64,000 bases of DNA from Adenophora triphylla var. japonica (Eukaryota; Streptophyta; Magnoliopsida; Asterales; Campanulaceae). Positions 21,736 through 33,374 of the stretch are shown here, in pieces (position 1 is the stretch's first letter; each line of letters opens with the position of its first letter). The translations under genes were made by a program, and so were the position numbers. The stretch lies in assembly GCA_022495995.1 (NCBI GenBank), contig JAFEMH010002567.1, positions 1 to 64,000 on the forward strand. Reading direction: 5' to 3'. Below the pieces are notes generated by a model. The model was not told where the DNA came from. It saw only the letters and a program-made list of their open reading frames with translations, and searched no databases.

Positions 21736-23192
21736 TGTAGGTGTTAGTGCCCTAGGCCTAGAGAGATATACCTTTATGTAATGTCATTGTTCATTTATAT
21801 AAGAGAATGTTTCTTTGATTATTATATATGTTTGCATGTTTAGTTATAATAATCGTGTCCCTAGTACTTATGAAGCACTAGTATGAAGTCTAATGGATAA
21901 TCATGTGATGATTATATGCATGGAGATGCACATTAGATTCATGGGTACTTGTTAGAGAACAAGGTACTGGACTTGACCCACTATGAGATTTATGTCATGG
22001 TCATATGTCATAAATAAATCTCATATAGTTATATCATTGATATCCTTTGACCTGAGATTATTATCATCTTCCGCTCGATGAATATCATGTTTGATATAGT
22101 TTAACGTTGTCTTTAACCGGATGACAATAAGGGCTATCATTGGCATGGTATGATTCTTGTTGGGAAGAATGATAAGTCAAGATGGAAAATTGTCCCTCGT
22201 AAAGAGAGATGTTTGCTAGGCCACTCGTAAGTAAGATTGATGTAGTGCATGGCCATGCCCGAATGAATTAATGTGATTAATATCATTCGATTGATCAATT
22301 TACTTAGTAACGAGAAAGCATTGAACAATATGAGTTGACGTGGACCATGACTCATGTTCAATATAACATCGTGTGACAATGGGATTGTGATATGTTCTAT
22401 GTAGGAAAATCGAACTTGATATTATATTATTTGGGTAGGCATGATGGCTTGCTAGAGTTCGCTCATGTCTTATGAGGATCGATGTGATCGAACTCATTGC
22501 CAACATAGTATAGTCCTATGGGGTCACACGCATCGAACGAATTGTCAAAAATGAAGAATATGGAGTTTTTGTTCTCAGGGGACGACTCGTCCCCAGGCCA
22601 GAACCAACTATTCCCCTTAAGGGGGACGCCAGATTCAGAAGATGGGTGCCAGGGGACGACTCATCCCCTGGGGGACGACTCGTCCCCTGGGCACTGGACT
22701 GACGCGAATTTGACTTAAAATTAGGGTTTTGCAAAGGGATTTTATTTATAACGTATAAATACAAACCCTTAGTTGCCCTAGCAGTAAATTTCCATGGTTT
22801 TGGGTTTAGAGAAACACAAAATAGATTGATTCCAATTGAGAATTGAGAATCAAAACACCATTCAATTCCATATTTCTTCATCGATTGAAAGGAGTTTCAA
22901 TCAAGGATCTAGCAATCCGTCTAGAAGAGTTCTAGGGTTCGTTCATCGTGTGGATACACATAGAGGATCTTCGCTATTCAAGATCTTTCGTTCGTGATTC
23001 ATTGATCGTTCATCGAGGATTCACAAGATCAACAATTTGGAGTTGGAACGCGTTTATCAACGACAAAAGCACACAAGGTTGGTAATTCTATTTCATACTT
23101 CTTAATTAATCATCTAGAACGGATTCTAGGGCTCCGGGTTTTCGAGTTAATTTTGCATTATTCCGCTGCGCATGGACCCTCGAAACCCAACA
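21736..23192 (+). repeat. C1 3' LTR
   Basis: 1457 bp from TGTAGGTGTTAG to CGAAACCCAACA. It is homologous over most of its length to the solo LTR at 38048-39543 (shared start, shared block near 22020-22420/38340-38760, shared CCGCTGCGC near the end). The 5' LTR is outside the window. A TATA box (tataaata, 22754-22761) follows a palindrome cluster. Confidence 0.85.
22578..22761 (+). promoter_or_regulatory. C1 LTR palindrome cluster and TATA box
   Basis: GGGGACGACTCGTCCCC (8-bp perfect arms around one base) occurs at 22578-22594 and 22671-22687, with a one-mismatch copy at 22652-22668. CCCCTTAAGGGG, a perfect 12-bp palindrome, is at 22613-22624. The TATA box follows at 22754. The cluster stands out as GC-rich in AT-rich surroundings. 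Confidence 0.7.
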
Positions 23193-23197
23193 CAGTC

Positions 23198-25640
23198 TTG
23201 GTGGCATTGGGGCTTGAGCACAACCAAAGTGGATTTTTACTATGGTCAATTTGAAGCAGGTTTAAGACTTCCCCTTCACCACTTCATTTGTGAGTTTCGT
23301 GAGTGCATGGCCGCGGTTGCCATGCAGCTTGGTGCCAATACTGGCAGAATGTTGGTTTGTTTTACCATGATATGCCGGTTTGTAGGGTTTGAACCGTGTA
23401 TGTTCGTATTTAGGAAATTCTTTAAGGTTGTCATGAATGACAAGACCTTTGGGAACATCACCCCATCTAAGACTAAGGCCCCCAAACTGTTTGTTAACTT
23501 GCTCGACAAGGTGTCGGGTGGAATAGCCACATGATTTTAGTTCAGAGTAGAAAGGGATGAGAGTTCCCCTTGCCTGAGGAGGATTCTGAATTCATGAAGG
23601 AGGACGAATACTGGGTCCCAGAGTGAAGTGATGAGCTCGCTTGTAAGTTGACATTGGTAGCTCGGAGGAGCACTATAAGTTGGGCCACCTTGGGGTCGAA
23701 CAAGGATTTCTTTATCCAGGTAGGGATGATGCTGGGTGGAGATGGAAAGGTGGCTCCTTTGGTCCCTATCATTAGGAGTCTTAGATACCCATATTGGGTA
23801 ATTCATGAGAGGGAGAGGTTTAAGACCCAGTGTCACTACTGCAAGAAGAAACTAGGCCACTGCATGAGCCTCTTCCATTATGGTGGTTAAGTATTTGTCT
23901 TATTTTACATAATGTTTCAATTATTTGCTCACTTATCTGTATGCCAACTCTCTTTTTGTTGGTCGTGCAGTTCTTTCCCCGGAGCAAGAAGCTCAAATGG
24001 ATCGTATTGTTGATCTAGGATATAGGAGGAGGAGTAGGAAGGAGCACGGGAAGGCTAATGCCCGGGCTAGCAGGGAGAAAGAGGCCATGGACAGGAACCA
24101 ACTGCTTCCCAAGGAGGGTGTGTGGATGGTCCCCATTGATGGATCTGGGCAGGTGGAGCCTATAGAGCAGCCGGTGCAGGTTGAGGTGTTTGGGGCAGAA
24201 AGAGAGAGAGGTTGATAGGAAGATGGAGCAGGGGTTGGGGTCCGAGCCAAGGCAGGGAGCAATGAGACAGGATCCCCATAATATTATAGACTTGGAGCAC
24301 GAAGATGAGGAGCTCGAGGAAGTTGAATTCGACCTACCACTTGGCCGGCTTAGAAAAAGATCACGTGTCGAGCAGGCGTCCGATCATGCTGGTACTTCTA
24401 GGGTTGCTATCTCTACTTCCAGCTATCCTCCCTCATAGGTTCCTTCCACTAGAAGCACATAGGAGGTGCAGACCATGGTGGACAAGCTAAGTGATGTCCC
24501 CCCTCTCACTGGGATCGACAGTCTAAGTCGCCAGAACCCTGAGATGCGACTGGGACAAATAATAGTGAGGAGGGCGGCTGATAGGGATATGCTAGTTCGG
24601 TTTGCTAAAGAAGGGCTTACTCCATAGGAGTGACAGGTCCAAACTCTTGGCCCCCGAGATACTACTTGAGCTCTTTTCATACTTTTCCATTCATTTTGCT
24701 TGCTGCTACTTTAATCATCATTGTCTTGACCATTTTTGCTTTTTACTGTACAGTCCCTAGCTTTGACCGAGCAAGCCAAGTGTAGCTGTAGGGCTGCAAT
24801 AGAGAAGGAGCAGATCGCATCTGCCAATTATTTTAGGAAGGCCAGGGAGGCCGCCGAGATCAGACTGAAGATAAAGGATGCTGACTCCCAATGCCAAGCT
24901 CTCTAAGTAGCTCACTTCAATGCTGATAGGGAGAATGATGAAGCATTGGTCGCACTCAAAGTAGATAAGGAGCAGGTTGCTCCTCTACAGGCTGAGGTAG
25001 ATTCTTGGGCCCCCACAAAAAGTTACTCTGGAGGAAGAGGTAGCTCTGGTTAAGCAGGAGAAGGCAAAGGTGGAGGGGCAACTCGAGTAGCTGTCTGGTT
25101 TGGTCTAGGATCATAGCAGTAGGATCAAACAAATGTATAATGACCACCAGGCAGCTCGACTTAAGTGGGAGGAAGAGGCTCTGGCCAGGGAAAAGGCTGT
25201 TGTTGAGCAATTCAAGGCCAGTGATGAGTTCTACCATATCATAGTATCTCAAGCTAGAATTTCTATGATGTTGGGCACCAACACATGGCACATCGGGCAA
25301 TAGTGGAACCCTCCATCAACTTGAGTGTTGATAAAATAGCCCGGTGGGCTTATGAGGACTGCTACGACGGACATGCTGGAAGCGGCCACTCCCTTGTGCC
25401 ATACAATGACAATGATTTGGCCATTATAGCCAAGTAGGATGCTGAGGATGGGCTGGAGCCTTGGGTTGCCCTGCCATTGATCCAAGAAATATTAATGCTA
25501 TTATTGAAGAGCTAGCTGCTGCAGATGAAGATGAAGATGAATATGAGGTCACTCAGGACCAAGTGTTTGAAGAAGCAGAACAACAACAACAGTAGCCAAA
25601 GCAGGGGTAGGAGCAGCAGGATGGAGACCAAGAAGATTAA
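23198..25640 (+). pseudogene. TatL antisense gene: PF04195-like domain plus coiled coil
   Basis: The left end is truncated by C1 (the first residues of the open frame come from the LTR). FYYGQFEAGLRLPLHHF and ICRFVGFEPCMFVFRKFF (about 23235-23430) match the putative gypsy-type transposon domain (PF04195). After a frameshift near 23535, YWVP and HCMSLFHYGG follow, then an intron ending in gtgcag near 23970 and an exon with VLSPEQEAQMDRIV and Arg/Lys-rich sequence (to about 24215). Later parts (24780-25250) form a Lys/Glu/Ala-rich probable coiled coil, and the end (about 25500-25640) is acidic and Gln-rich. Several stops break it. The function of such genes is not known to me. Confidence 0.65.
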
Positions 25641-25859
25641 TATGTTTAGTTTTGATTTTTTGTAATGAAGAAGTTCCAAACAATTTTTTTGCTTATTGTT
25701 TTTGGTTATTTATGCCTTGGCCCAATTTGGGAGGCACTTCACTTTATAACTCCATTTACTTGTGTTAGTCTTAGCCCATTTTTTGGAGACTAACTTTTTA
25801 TATGCTAGTTAATTTGATCCATCTCTGTTTGATCTGAGTGTCTCTACTTTATTGTCAAA
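25641..25859. other. AT-rich stretch, no feature seen
   Basis: T-rich sequence downstream of the PF04195-like gene, probably its 3' untranslated region. Nothing else is supported. Confidence 0.4.
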
Positions 25860-26245
25860 CTAGCATGATAAAGAGATTGGCCAAGGTTTTTGTCGGATCA
25901 ACTTATATAACGAGATTGACCAAGGCTTTGGTTGAACCTGTTTAGTAAGAAGTTGGCTAAGGTTTTAGTCGATCTTGTTTAAAAACAAAGTTGACTAAGG
26001 TTTTAGTCGAACTTGTTTAAGAACGAGGTTGAATTAAGGCTTTAGTCGAACCTGTTTAAGAACGAGGTTGACTTAAATCTTTAGTCCAACCTGTTTAGAT
26101 GTTGACTTAAGGCTTTAGTCGAACCTATTTAATAACGAGGTTGACTTAAGGCCTTAGTCGAACCTGTTTAAGAACGAGGTTGACTTAAAGCTTTAGTTGA
26201 ACCTATTTGAGATTTCGAGATCGACTAAGAGTCGGACCTGAATTG
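25860..26245 (-). repeat. TatL 39-bp tandem array
   Basis: About nine imperfect copies of a 38-39-bp unit with AACGAGGTTGACTTAAGGC and TTAGTCGAACCTGTTTAA. It lies between the integrase tail and the antisense gene, both read toward it. Confidence 0.8.
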
Positions 26246-26329
26246 AACGTATTACAAACATGGGGCAGTAATGTGGATAGAACTTCTTGGGAACCCTTTT
26301 TATTGAAGAGTAGATCGTTACATAGAGAA

Positions 26330-26930
26330 TACTTCAGAAATAATATCTAATTAAGTGGCTAGCATGCCAAGGATGTTTCAGCTCACTGCCTCCAAGATTG
26401 CCAATCATGTAGGTCCCCTCTTTAACTACTCTTGTGACAATGTAAGACCTTCCCAATTAGGTGACAACATGTTTTTCTCGACTTTGCGCCCTGTCACTTC
26501 GATTTTCATAAAGACATAGTCTCCAACATTGAATGACTTTTTCTTGACCTTCTTGTCGTGGTACTCCTTGGTTTTTTCTTGTAGTTGACCATTTTAAGTT
26601 GGGCCATCATCCGTATTTCCTCGAGTAGGTCTAAGTCGATCACCTGTTGGAGTCATTTTGATTCTGATCAAACAATACAACCCTTGGTGTAGGAATATGT
26701 AGCTCGGTCGGTGCCATGGCCTCCGACCCGAAATTAAGAGCAAATGGGGTTTCCCCAAAAGGCCCTCGGGTGGCTGTGCGGATTGCCCATAGAGTAAGGG
26801 GGAGTTTGTCCAACCATCTACCTGCTCGCCCATCTAGGTTCTTACTTAGGGCCATTAAAACTAGTTTGTTGGCTGCTTCTGCTTGCCCGTTGCCTTGCGG
26901 ATAGTGTGAATGTGGCCCTGGGAATTTTCC
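26330..26930 (-). pseudogene. TatL integrase C-terminal fragment
   Basis: On the - strand: YPQGNGQAEAANKLVLMALSK (the Glu of the DDE triad is in QAEAANK), WLDKLPLTLWAIRTATRG, GETPFALNFGSEAMAPTE, then after a stop KVIQCWRLC, VTRVVKEGTYMI and LKHPWHASHLIRYYF, the canonical end of a Tat-type integrase. Everything upstream of the YPQGNGQ block is missing; the sequence changes to LTR-like at about 26935. Two or three lesions interrupt the rest. Confidence 0.8.
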
Positions 26931-26939
26931 TCTTTTCTT

Positions 26940-28667
26940 TTCTTTTTATGAAAAAGGGGTCGTCGTTCACCTCAGTTTGAAGACACCGGTTTTATGAAAA
27001 ATGGAGTCGCCACGCCATTAGGTTAAGTTACTCCTTGGGAAGAACGTTTGACATTCTCCCAAGGAGCCTTGCAAAAGCAAGTTTCCTAGGTCCAAAATTT
27101 GTGCTTGTTTGTGTGCTTGTGTGCATGCGTGATTTGAAAAGAGAAAAGGATGTGCCAAGTTCATTATTCGAACGTAACAACCATTTTTAGAAGGTTTTAG
27201 TTCGGGATACCTTGGACTTTGGTGTTTTCGGGATTTTGATCCCATGCTCACTTTGGACTTATGATCATCATTACGGGACTTATCTACCCTCCCGTTATAT
27301 TAATCAACCATCATAGGCGTATGGGCCTTGGTATGTCTTAACCTAACTTTCCTTGGGGATTTTTAGTCACATGTGATCAAAAGGGGCTTGTTTTTAAGTC
27401 CAAGAATGAGACTCTTTAGAAAAGAATGAAACTTTGTCCATCGATCCTATATCTTGAGACAATGATGATTCGTAGGGACATTTTTATGTTCATCTCAAGT
27501 GATTATCAGAGATTTCGGGACCAAGACTCATCGGTTTCTAAAGGGACAAATAGTGTGGCATTTTTATAGTGGGATTGATGTAAAGATAGAGCCTTTACAC
27601 CTATCCTCCCCATGGAATGCATCAAGAACCACAGGACTAGGGGAATGGGATGTAAAGATTGAATCTTTAAGATCATCCTATGTCTTTTTGTGCCTTAGAA
27701 GGCTTTTAGACAATCCTTGGAAAAAAAGATCAATCTTTAGGGACATGGGGGAAATAACATTAATGTAAAGATTGCATTTTTAATATGAACAATATGAGGA
27801 GTATCATTAATCTAAAGACATAATGTAAAAGGGATGATCATGGATTTTCCTATGTCCTTAATACCTCATAAGGTGGACAATCCTTGGAAAGCTAGATCAA
27901 TGGGAAAGGGGATGACATAAAATAGATAAAGATTGCATTTTTATACATAAATGTAAAGGGGAATCACATCATCATATGGTAGATCATCCCTAGAACAAGC
28001 CACTTGTGGAATCTTGTTCATCCTAGGGAGAGGATCTCCATTTGAATCCTTTGTGTAGGGGAGTGGGAAATATAGGAATTACATTGATAAAGATCAAAGC
28101 TTTATGACAATAACAAATTTAAATAACAAGTAAAAATAGAACAAGCGTATATAGGAGTGTATCAAAGGTAAAGGAAGGAGAGATTACCAATATTGGTTTT
28201 TCTCTATCTTCCAAGGGAGTTTTCCTAGGCAATATCTATTTAGGAATAGATTAAGGTAGAATTAGTGTATGAGAGAGGAGGGTTTTGTGTGTTTCTAGGG
28301 ACTGGAATTCGAGGTGATATTTCTGCAGAGTAACAGTGCTCTGAATTCTCTTTCAAAATGAATAGAGGAGGCCTCTATTTATAGGCTTCTGGTTTGCTTC
28401 TAATGAAGCCGCCCGACGTGATCTTGCGGCTAATGAAGCCGTCCGGCGTCTTCTTCCATCGCGTCAGCATGTTTCTGGAATCATGCAAGGTGGCAGCTTG
28501 GAAGCTTCTTTCCAGCGAGGTCCTGTTCAGAATTCTAATTCCTAATAGGTCCTTCCTTGCTTGGAAAGTATTGAAAAGTTCCCGAATTGCCCCTAAACTT
28601 TATGAAAGTTTGGGGAACTGATAGGAAACTTTAACTGGAAGGCATGAGCCAGATTTGGGTACTTACA
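26940..28667 (-). repeat. TatR 3' LTR
   Basis: Starts (on the - strand) TGTAAGTACCCAAATCTGG, as the TatA LTR does, directly after the polypurine tract. TATA box ctataaatag at 28375-28384 on the - strand. Its far end is uncertain: a GTGGCGACTCC string at about 27005-27015 resembles the one inside the TatA LTR about 100 bp before its end, so the true end is probably near 26940, where integrase sequence of TatL begins. Variants of GATGTAAAGATTG recur several times at 27570-27780. Confidence 0.7.
28374..28450 (-). promoter_or_regulatory. TatR LTR promoter: GCCGNNCGGC-type sites and TATA box
   Basis: GCCGTCCGGC (28438-28447; GCCG/CGGC arms around two bases) and the imperfect GCCGCCCGAC (28408-28417) each follow TAATGAA. 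They lie 24-73 bp upstream of the TATA box (28375-28384, - strand). The same kind of pair occurs upstream of PMD gene 2 at 33201-33239. Confidence 0.6.
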
Positions 28668-28677
28668 GAAGCCCCTC
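28668..28677 (-). other. TatR polypurine tract
   Basis: GAGGGGCTTC on the - strand, abutting the LTR start; identical to the TatA tract. Confidence 0.8.
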
Positions 28678-29227
28678 GGTAACGGTACTTGCAAAGCAAG
28701 TGGGGTTGTCGATAAAAGTGAGGATCCAATCTGGCGAACTGCTGAGATGGATTTGGATTAGGTGACTAAGGAGGTCGAGTGGCTGAACCTTTGGAAGGCT
28801 ACCTACGTATCCTGAAGAGGAATCAAGCCAAATCGTAGTTCTGGATCCACTGGGGAAAGGATGTCATGTGTGACGGATTGGCTGAACCTAAAGTAGGCTA
28901 CCTACATATCCCCAGGGAATCAAGCCATGATCGTAGTTCGAAATCCGATGGGGAATGGCGAAGAGAAACTGGTCCCTTGCTATGAAGAAGGAAATGTGAC
29001 CTAAGAGGTCGAATGGCTGGACCTTTTAATAGGTTCGCGCACCACTAAGGAGATGGTATAGGAATGGGGTGACCAATGTGGTTAGATGACTGGACCTTTC
29101 GAAAGGCTACCTACGTATCCCGGAGGAATCAAGCCATGACCGTAGTTCAGGATTCTCGCTAGACAATTAGGTATAGGTCTAAGATCCTCGAAATTTTGAC
29201 GGTTAATAGAGGAGTCACCTTAAGAAA
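28678..29227 (-). other. TatR 3' untranslated region with repeated conserved block
   Basis: 28680-28740 aligns (inverted) with the sequence before the TatA 3' LTR. A block CTACGTATCC...GAATCAAGCC...CGTAGTTC recurs about three times (28801-28840, 28898-28945, 29108-29145), the counterpart of the GAACTACG...GATACGTAGG block in TatA. No coding sequence. Confidence 0.6.
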
Positions 29228-29577
29228 CTAAAGCTTACGTCCTATCAAGGAGATAGAGGGAGCTAAAGTTGGAAAACTAAAGCTTACGTCGCTGTCAAGG
29301 AGATAGTGTAGCTAAAGTTGGAAAAACTAAAGCTTACGTCGCTATCAAGGAGATAGAGGGAGCTAAAGTTGGAAAGACTAAAGCTTACATCGCTATCAAG
29401 GAGATAGAGGTAGCTAAAGTTGGAAAGACTAAAAATCTTACGTCGCTATCAAGGAGATAGAGGTAGCTAAAGTTGGAAAACTAAAGCTTACGTCGCTATC
29501 AAGGAGATAGAGGGAGCTAAAGTTGGAAAACTAAAGCTTACGTCGCTATCAAGGAGATAGAGGGAGCTAAAATTTGC
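29228..29577 (-). repeat. TatR 50-bp tandem array
   Basis: About seven copies of a 49-50-bp unit containing AAAGCTTACGTCGCTATCAA and GGAGATAGAGGGAGCTAAAG. Confidence 0.85.
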
Positions 29578-30150
29578 ATTTGACAATTTGGAGGCTGTCA
29601 CCTGACGTTATTCCGTTCTAATGGAAGTAACGGATGCTAAATCTTGCGGCGCTATCTCTTTTTGACAGAGATAGAGGGAGCTAAAGCTTAAATTTGAAAA
29701 TTCGGAGGTTGTCGCCTGACGTTATTCCGTTCTAACGGAAGTAACAGAAGCTAAATCTTGCGGCGCTATCTCTTTTTGACAGAGATAGAGGGAGCTAAAG
29801 CTTAAATTTGACAATTCGGAGGCTGTCACCTTACGTTATTCCATTCTAACGGAAGTAACGAAAGCTAAAGCTTGCGGCGCTATCTCTTTTTGACAGAGAT
29901 AGAGGGAGCTAAAGCTTAAATTTGACAATTCGGAGGCTGTCACCTGACGTTATTCCGTTCTAACAGAAGTAACGAAAGCTAAAGCTTGCAGCGCTTTCTC
30001 TTTTTGACAGAGATAGAGGGAGCTAAAGCTTAAATTTGACAATTCAGAGGCAGTCACCTGACGTTATTCCGTTCTAACGGAAGTAACGAAAGCTAAATCT
30101 TGTGGCAATTTCTCTTTTTGACAGGATTAGAGGGAGCTAAAGCTTAAATT
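29578..30150 (-). repeat. TatR 114-bp tandem array
   Basis: Five copies of a 114-bp unit with CACCTGACGTTATTCCGTTC and GCGCTATCTCTTTTTGACAG. Each unit includes GAGATAGAGGGAGCTAAAG, also the core of the neighbouring 50-bp unit, so one array probably seeded the other. The array ends about 70 bp before PMD gene 1. Confidence 0.85.
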
Positions 30151-30217
30151 TGAGAGAAGAGAGAAAAGAGAGAGATAAACGCCAAGATCTTCAAAGATTC
30201 GGGTTTCTACTGCTTAG

Positions 30218-32856
30218 ATGGACCAAGGAGGACACATCATGCCTCGCCAAGCACGCCATGATCTATCACAGGCCGCAAGATTGAGGAGGAGAGAGTTCGT
30301 GAGGACCGATCGAAAGTACGACTTTGCGGTGCCTACTTCTCAGATTTATCCCGATAAAAGGGATCACAAATCCATGAAACCTCAATCTATAGGGGTAAGC
30401 ACTTTTGATTTGCTCAATTTTAACGATTTTGGTTGATTTTTGATTGATTAGGGCGAAATTCGAAATTTGGGAATTTCCTTGGATTTTTTGTGATTTTGTT
30501 GATGATTTCATGGATTCAACGATTGACCTACGAAGCTAGATACATAGGTAATCATGCATGTGCAATTTACTTGAAGAAATATGAGAATGACTCATTTTTT
30601 GAAAATAAAGTGAGAAAAATAATGCCAAAAATGGGACGGAGTTCTTGCATGTGCTAGAACTAGGTCAACTCCTGATACTGGATGTGAAAATGAGATTTTG
30701 GACGATGAAGATGATTCATGCGTGCCAATTTGAAAGATTAAATTTATATGCAAAGAATTTTGTGAAAACTGGGATTTTTTGTGCTTGGGATAGCATGTGC
30801 TCGGTGTGACGTGTTTCAAATGATGAAAGACACGTGTTCTAGGCAAATGATGCTAGAAAATTTCTTATGAATGCTTTTCTTTGGCATTGTGTGCACTATT
30901 TTATGAATATATGCATGTTTCTGAGATAAGTTGAAGGACTGACGTACATTTGTTGTGCTTATCTGCAGGAGAGCAAATCACGGGGACCCGCTGAGATTGC
31001 GGTGAAATTGTGGGCGAGGATGCCAGACTTCGAGAAGGATGGCCACAACCCTAAGCAGCTAGTTGTGGCTACAGGTCTCCATTCTTTTCTTGAGGCTATC
31101 AGCAGAGGCATTCATGTGATGACCAAGAGCAAGGGATTGGTCCTAGCTCTTTATGAGTTCTAGTGGGATACCACTCATAGCTTTCACCAGGGCTGGGGAG
31201 AGGCTATGGTGACTCCCGTCGATTTTACGGCTATTACAGGCTTACGGTTCACCGATCGGCCTGTGACTTGGAGGGACCACATTTCTGATGCGGAGTTCAG
31301 AGATTTTGTGGGGTTTGACATCCGTCAGAAGGGGCTAGGGATGGAAACTCGTTTGGTGGAGATTCAGGTTCTCAGGTGTATGGAGGGATTTACAGCCAAT
31401 GACGTGACTGCTCACCAGCTCGCGAGGGCTTTCTTGTGGTTGACTTTATCTGTCACCATCTTTGCCAATTCTGGGACGTTAGTGATGATTTGTTTGTTGG
31501 ACTCTTTGGATGATTTGTCTATTGTTGGGGAGGTCTCTTGGGGTGAGGCTGGATTGGCAGAGCTTTATTTTTCTTTGGATTTGTACAGCCGGAACAAGAC
31601 TGCTTCTATAGATTGATTCTCCTTCGCTTTGGAGGTATTCTCATTCTTCTTTTTGTTCTTTCCCTTTCTGTACCCTCAAAATTCATGAGAGAGAATAACC
31701 CTTATGTTCTGATATGCAGGTTTGGTTTTGTGAGGTGATTGGGTTCTTTTCGTGGAACCAGCAGAGTGATCCCGCTACCTTCCCGGCTATGGAACGCTGG
31801 AGAGGTGAGGCTCGGGATAAGTTCAATGCGAAGACCCGAATCACTTTTGATTACAAGATGGTGAGGCCTGTCATCAACGGGGACAGCTGTGAGGGGGTGA
31901 GCATCTACCCTTGGGGGCAGTATCCAGCGGCTCTAATGGGCGATGCCGTGGCCGTGACTCGACAGAGGAGGTGGCTGATAGGCTTGACCTGTGATGTCAT
32001 CTACTTGGGGGACCGGTTTTCTCGGCAGCATGGTCATGTCCCTCCTTTGGGCGCCATTACTCCTCACGATCCTCCTCCTTTCATACTGCATCCCAAGGAT
32101 TGTTTAGAGGATAAGAGGGATAGGTACAGGGTCGGTTTGGCGGCGGAGGACTACTTTGATCATGCCACCCTGTATGCCACCTTTGTGGAGGAGCGTTTGA
32201 GGATGCCACAAAGGCTGGTGAAGATAGCTGCTGCTCAGGGGTACGGGGAGGCAAAGCCAACCGATCCACCTGTTCCTTCAGCTCACCTATCTTATGTGGT
32301 GAATGGGGTGCCAAGGAGGCTGATGGTGCCTGTGCCCGACACGAGAGACACCGAGTTTACTCTGCCAGTTGATAGCACTGTAAGTAAACTCTGGATTCCT
32401 TTTTCTTTTCGACTTTTACTTTTTTTTTTCTTTTCTGTCCATGCTTTTTCTGCAATTCCGGACCTTTTCCTAGGATTTTTTGAGCTTTTCTCTGTCTCGC
32501 AGGTCCCTGCTCGCACTTATGACACTCTGGTGCGACAGAACAAGGGCTGGAAGCAGCTAGCTCTGTCTCTTTTGAGGAAGCTGGCTTGCGCGTCGAGGGC
32601 TGCAGGGAATGCGCAGGAGCCTGAGTGCAAGAGGAGGCACATCGATAGTGCGGCTTCTTCGACATCAGCCTCAGGGTATCACTCGTCTTCGACCAGCGGC
32701 ATGCCTCGGGGGCAAGGGCCTAACACTGGCATCTTGGAGTAGCTGGCGGAGTATGAGCATGTGCTCGTCAAATTGTCTGCCGTGAGCGACGATGAAGACT
32801 TGATGAGGGACCCTGAATTCTACGAACTGAGCAGCAACGAGGAGTCGGAGGCTTAG
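30218..32856 (+). pseudogene. TatR antisense gene 1: four-exon PMD-like gene with three stops
   Basis: Exon 1 30218-30394 (MDQGGHIMPRQARHD, basic), exon 2 30969-31634, exon 3 31720-32379, exon 4 32503-32856. All borders are GT-AG and all phases agree. Exon 2: KLWARMPDFEKDG, WDTTHSFHQGWGEAMVTPVDFTAITG, VTWRDHISDAEF, HQLARAFLWLTLSVTIF, GLAELYFSLDLYS. Exon 3: VWFCEVIGFFSWNQ to LSYVVNGVPRRLMVPVPD. Exon 4: VPARTYDTLVRQ, then a Ser-rich and acidic tail ending EESEA. Only three in-frame stops spoil it (TAG 31161, TGA 31614, TAG 32740) and no frameshift is needed, so it is far better preserved than the TatA copy. Central exons look PMD-like; the end exons are unknown. Later ATG codons in exon 1 (30239) are possible starts. 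Confidence 0.8.
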
Positions 32857-33374
32857 GGTCTTTTCTGTTCGCACTTAGAGAGAGAGAGAGAGAGAAAATA
32901 AATAAATGATGTATGACAAACAATTTGCATTTATTTTTTATTTGGGGGCCAATTGTGGCGAAATACAAGTAATAATTTTTTTTTCTTTTATTGTTATTTT
33001 GCTATATCACTTGAGCCTCTGGGCATTTTTTTGCATGGAAATGGGACGAAAGTTAGGCCAAAATGTATTATGATGGTGTATGAATGTATAAATGGTGTTT
33101 GAGAATGATTTTGTGCAGCTTTTTTGAGAAAGTGGGGTGAAAATCCCACTTGGGCAACAACTTTGGCTGCTGCATATTTTTTTTTGCAGCAGCAAATGAA
33201 GTCGCCCGGCTAGGCCTTGAGAAAATGAGGCCGCACGGCTAGGTCTTCTGCCTGGACTGATTTTCTGCAAATAAAACCAAGGAAGGGTCTTTATTTTTCA
33301 TTTCCAATTTTGGCACCTCCCAACTGATTTCAAAGTAGGTTTTTAGCTAAAAATAGGTGAGTCCAATCATTGCC
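32857..33374 (+). promoter_or_regulatory. Spacer between PMD genes with two GCCGNNCGGC-type sites
   Basis: Holds a short GA microsatellite (32876-32895) and T-tracts. At 33201-33210 GTCGCCCGGC and at 33230-33239 GCCGCACGGC each follow AAATGA(A/G)G, matching the paired sites of the TatR LTR in both core and flank. They lie about 136-174 bp upstream of the gene 2 ATG, the same distance range as the palindromes upstream of the TatA antisense genes. Confidence 0.55.

Larger units (their letters stand above)
1..23192 (+). mobile_element. Ty1-copia element C1 (decayed, 5' end outside window, interrupted by TatA)
   Basis: C1 is present as two pieces, 1-1002 and 18895-23192, with TatA sitting between them. 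Reading across the break restores the copia order gag zinc knuckle, protease, integrase, RT, RNase H, polypurine tract and 3' LTR, all on the + strand. The 5' LTR and gag start lie left of the window. Stops and frameshifts are frequent in every domain, so this is an old copy. Its right LTR end at 23192 abuts the interior of a different element (TatL). The copia assignment is firm; the sublineage is not determined. Confidence 0.85.
23193..26930 (-). mobile_element. TatL, truncated Tat-lineage element (minus strand)
   Basis: Reading on the - strand: an integrase C-terminal fragment (26930 to about 26330), a 39-bp tandem array, then an antisense gene (+ strand) of the PF04195 type that is cut at 23193 by the C1 3' LTR. 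gag, protease and RT are absent and no LTR can be assigned with certainty. The order pol, array, antisense gene is the same as in TatR and differs from TatA only in the array position, supporting a Tat-lineage relation. Confidence 0.65.

Noticed and set aside
27005..27015. TGGCGACTCC as a PBS of an element left of the TatR LTR
   Set aside because: TatA has a similar string inside its LTR about 100 bp before the end, so it is probably LTR-internal; kept only as an alternative.
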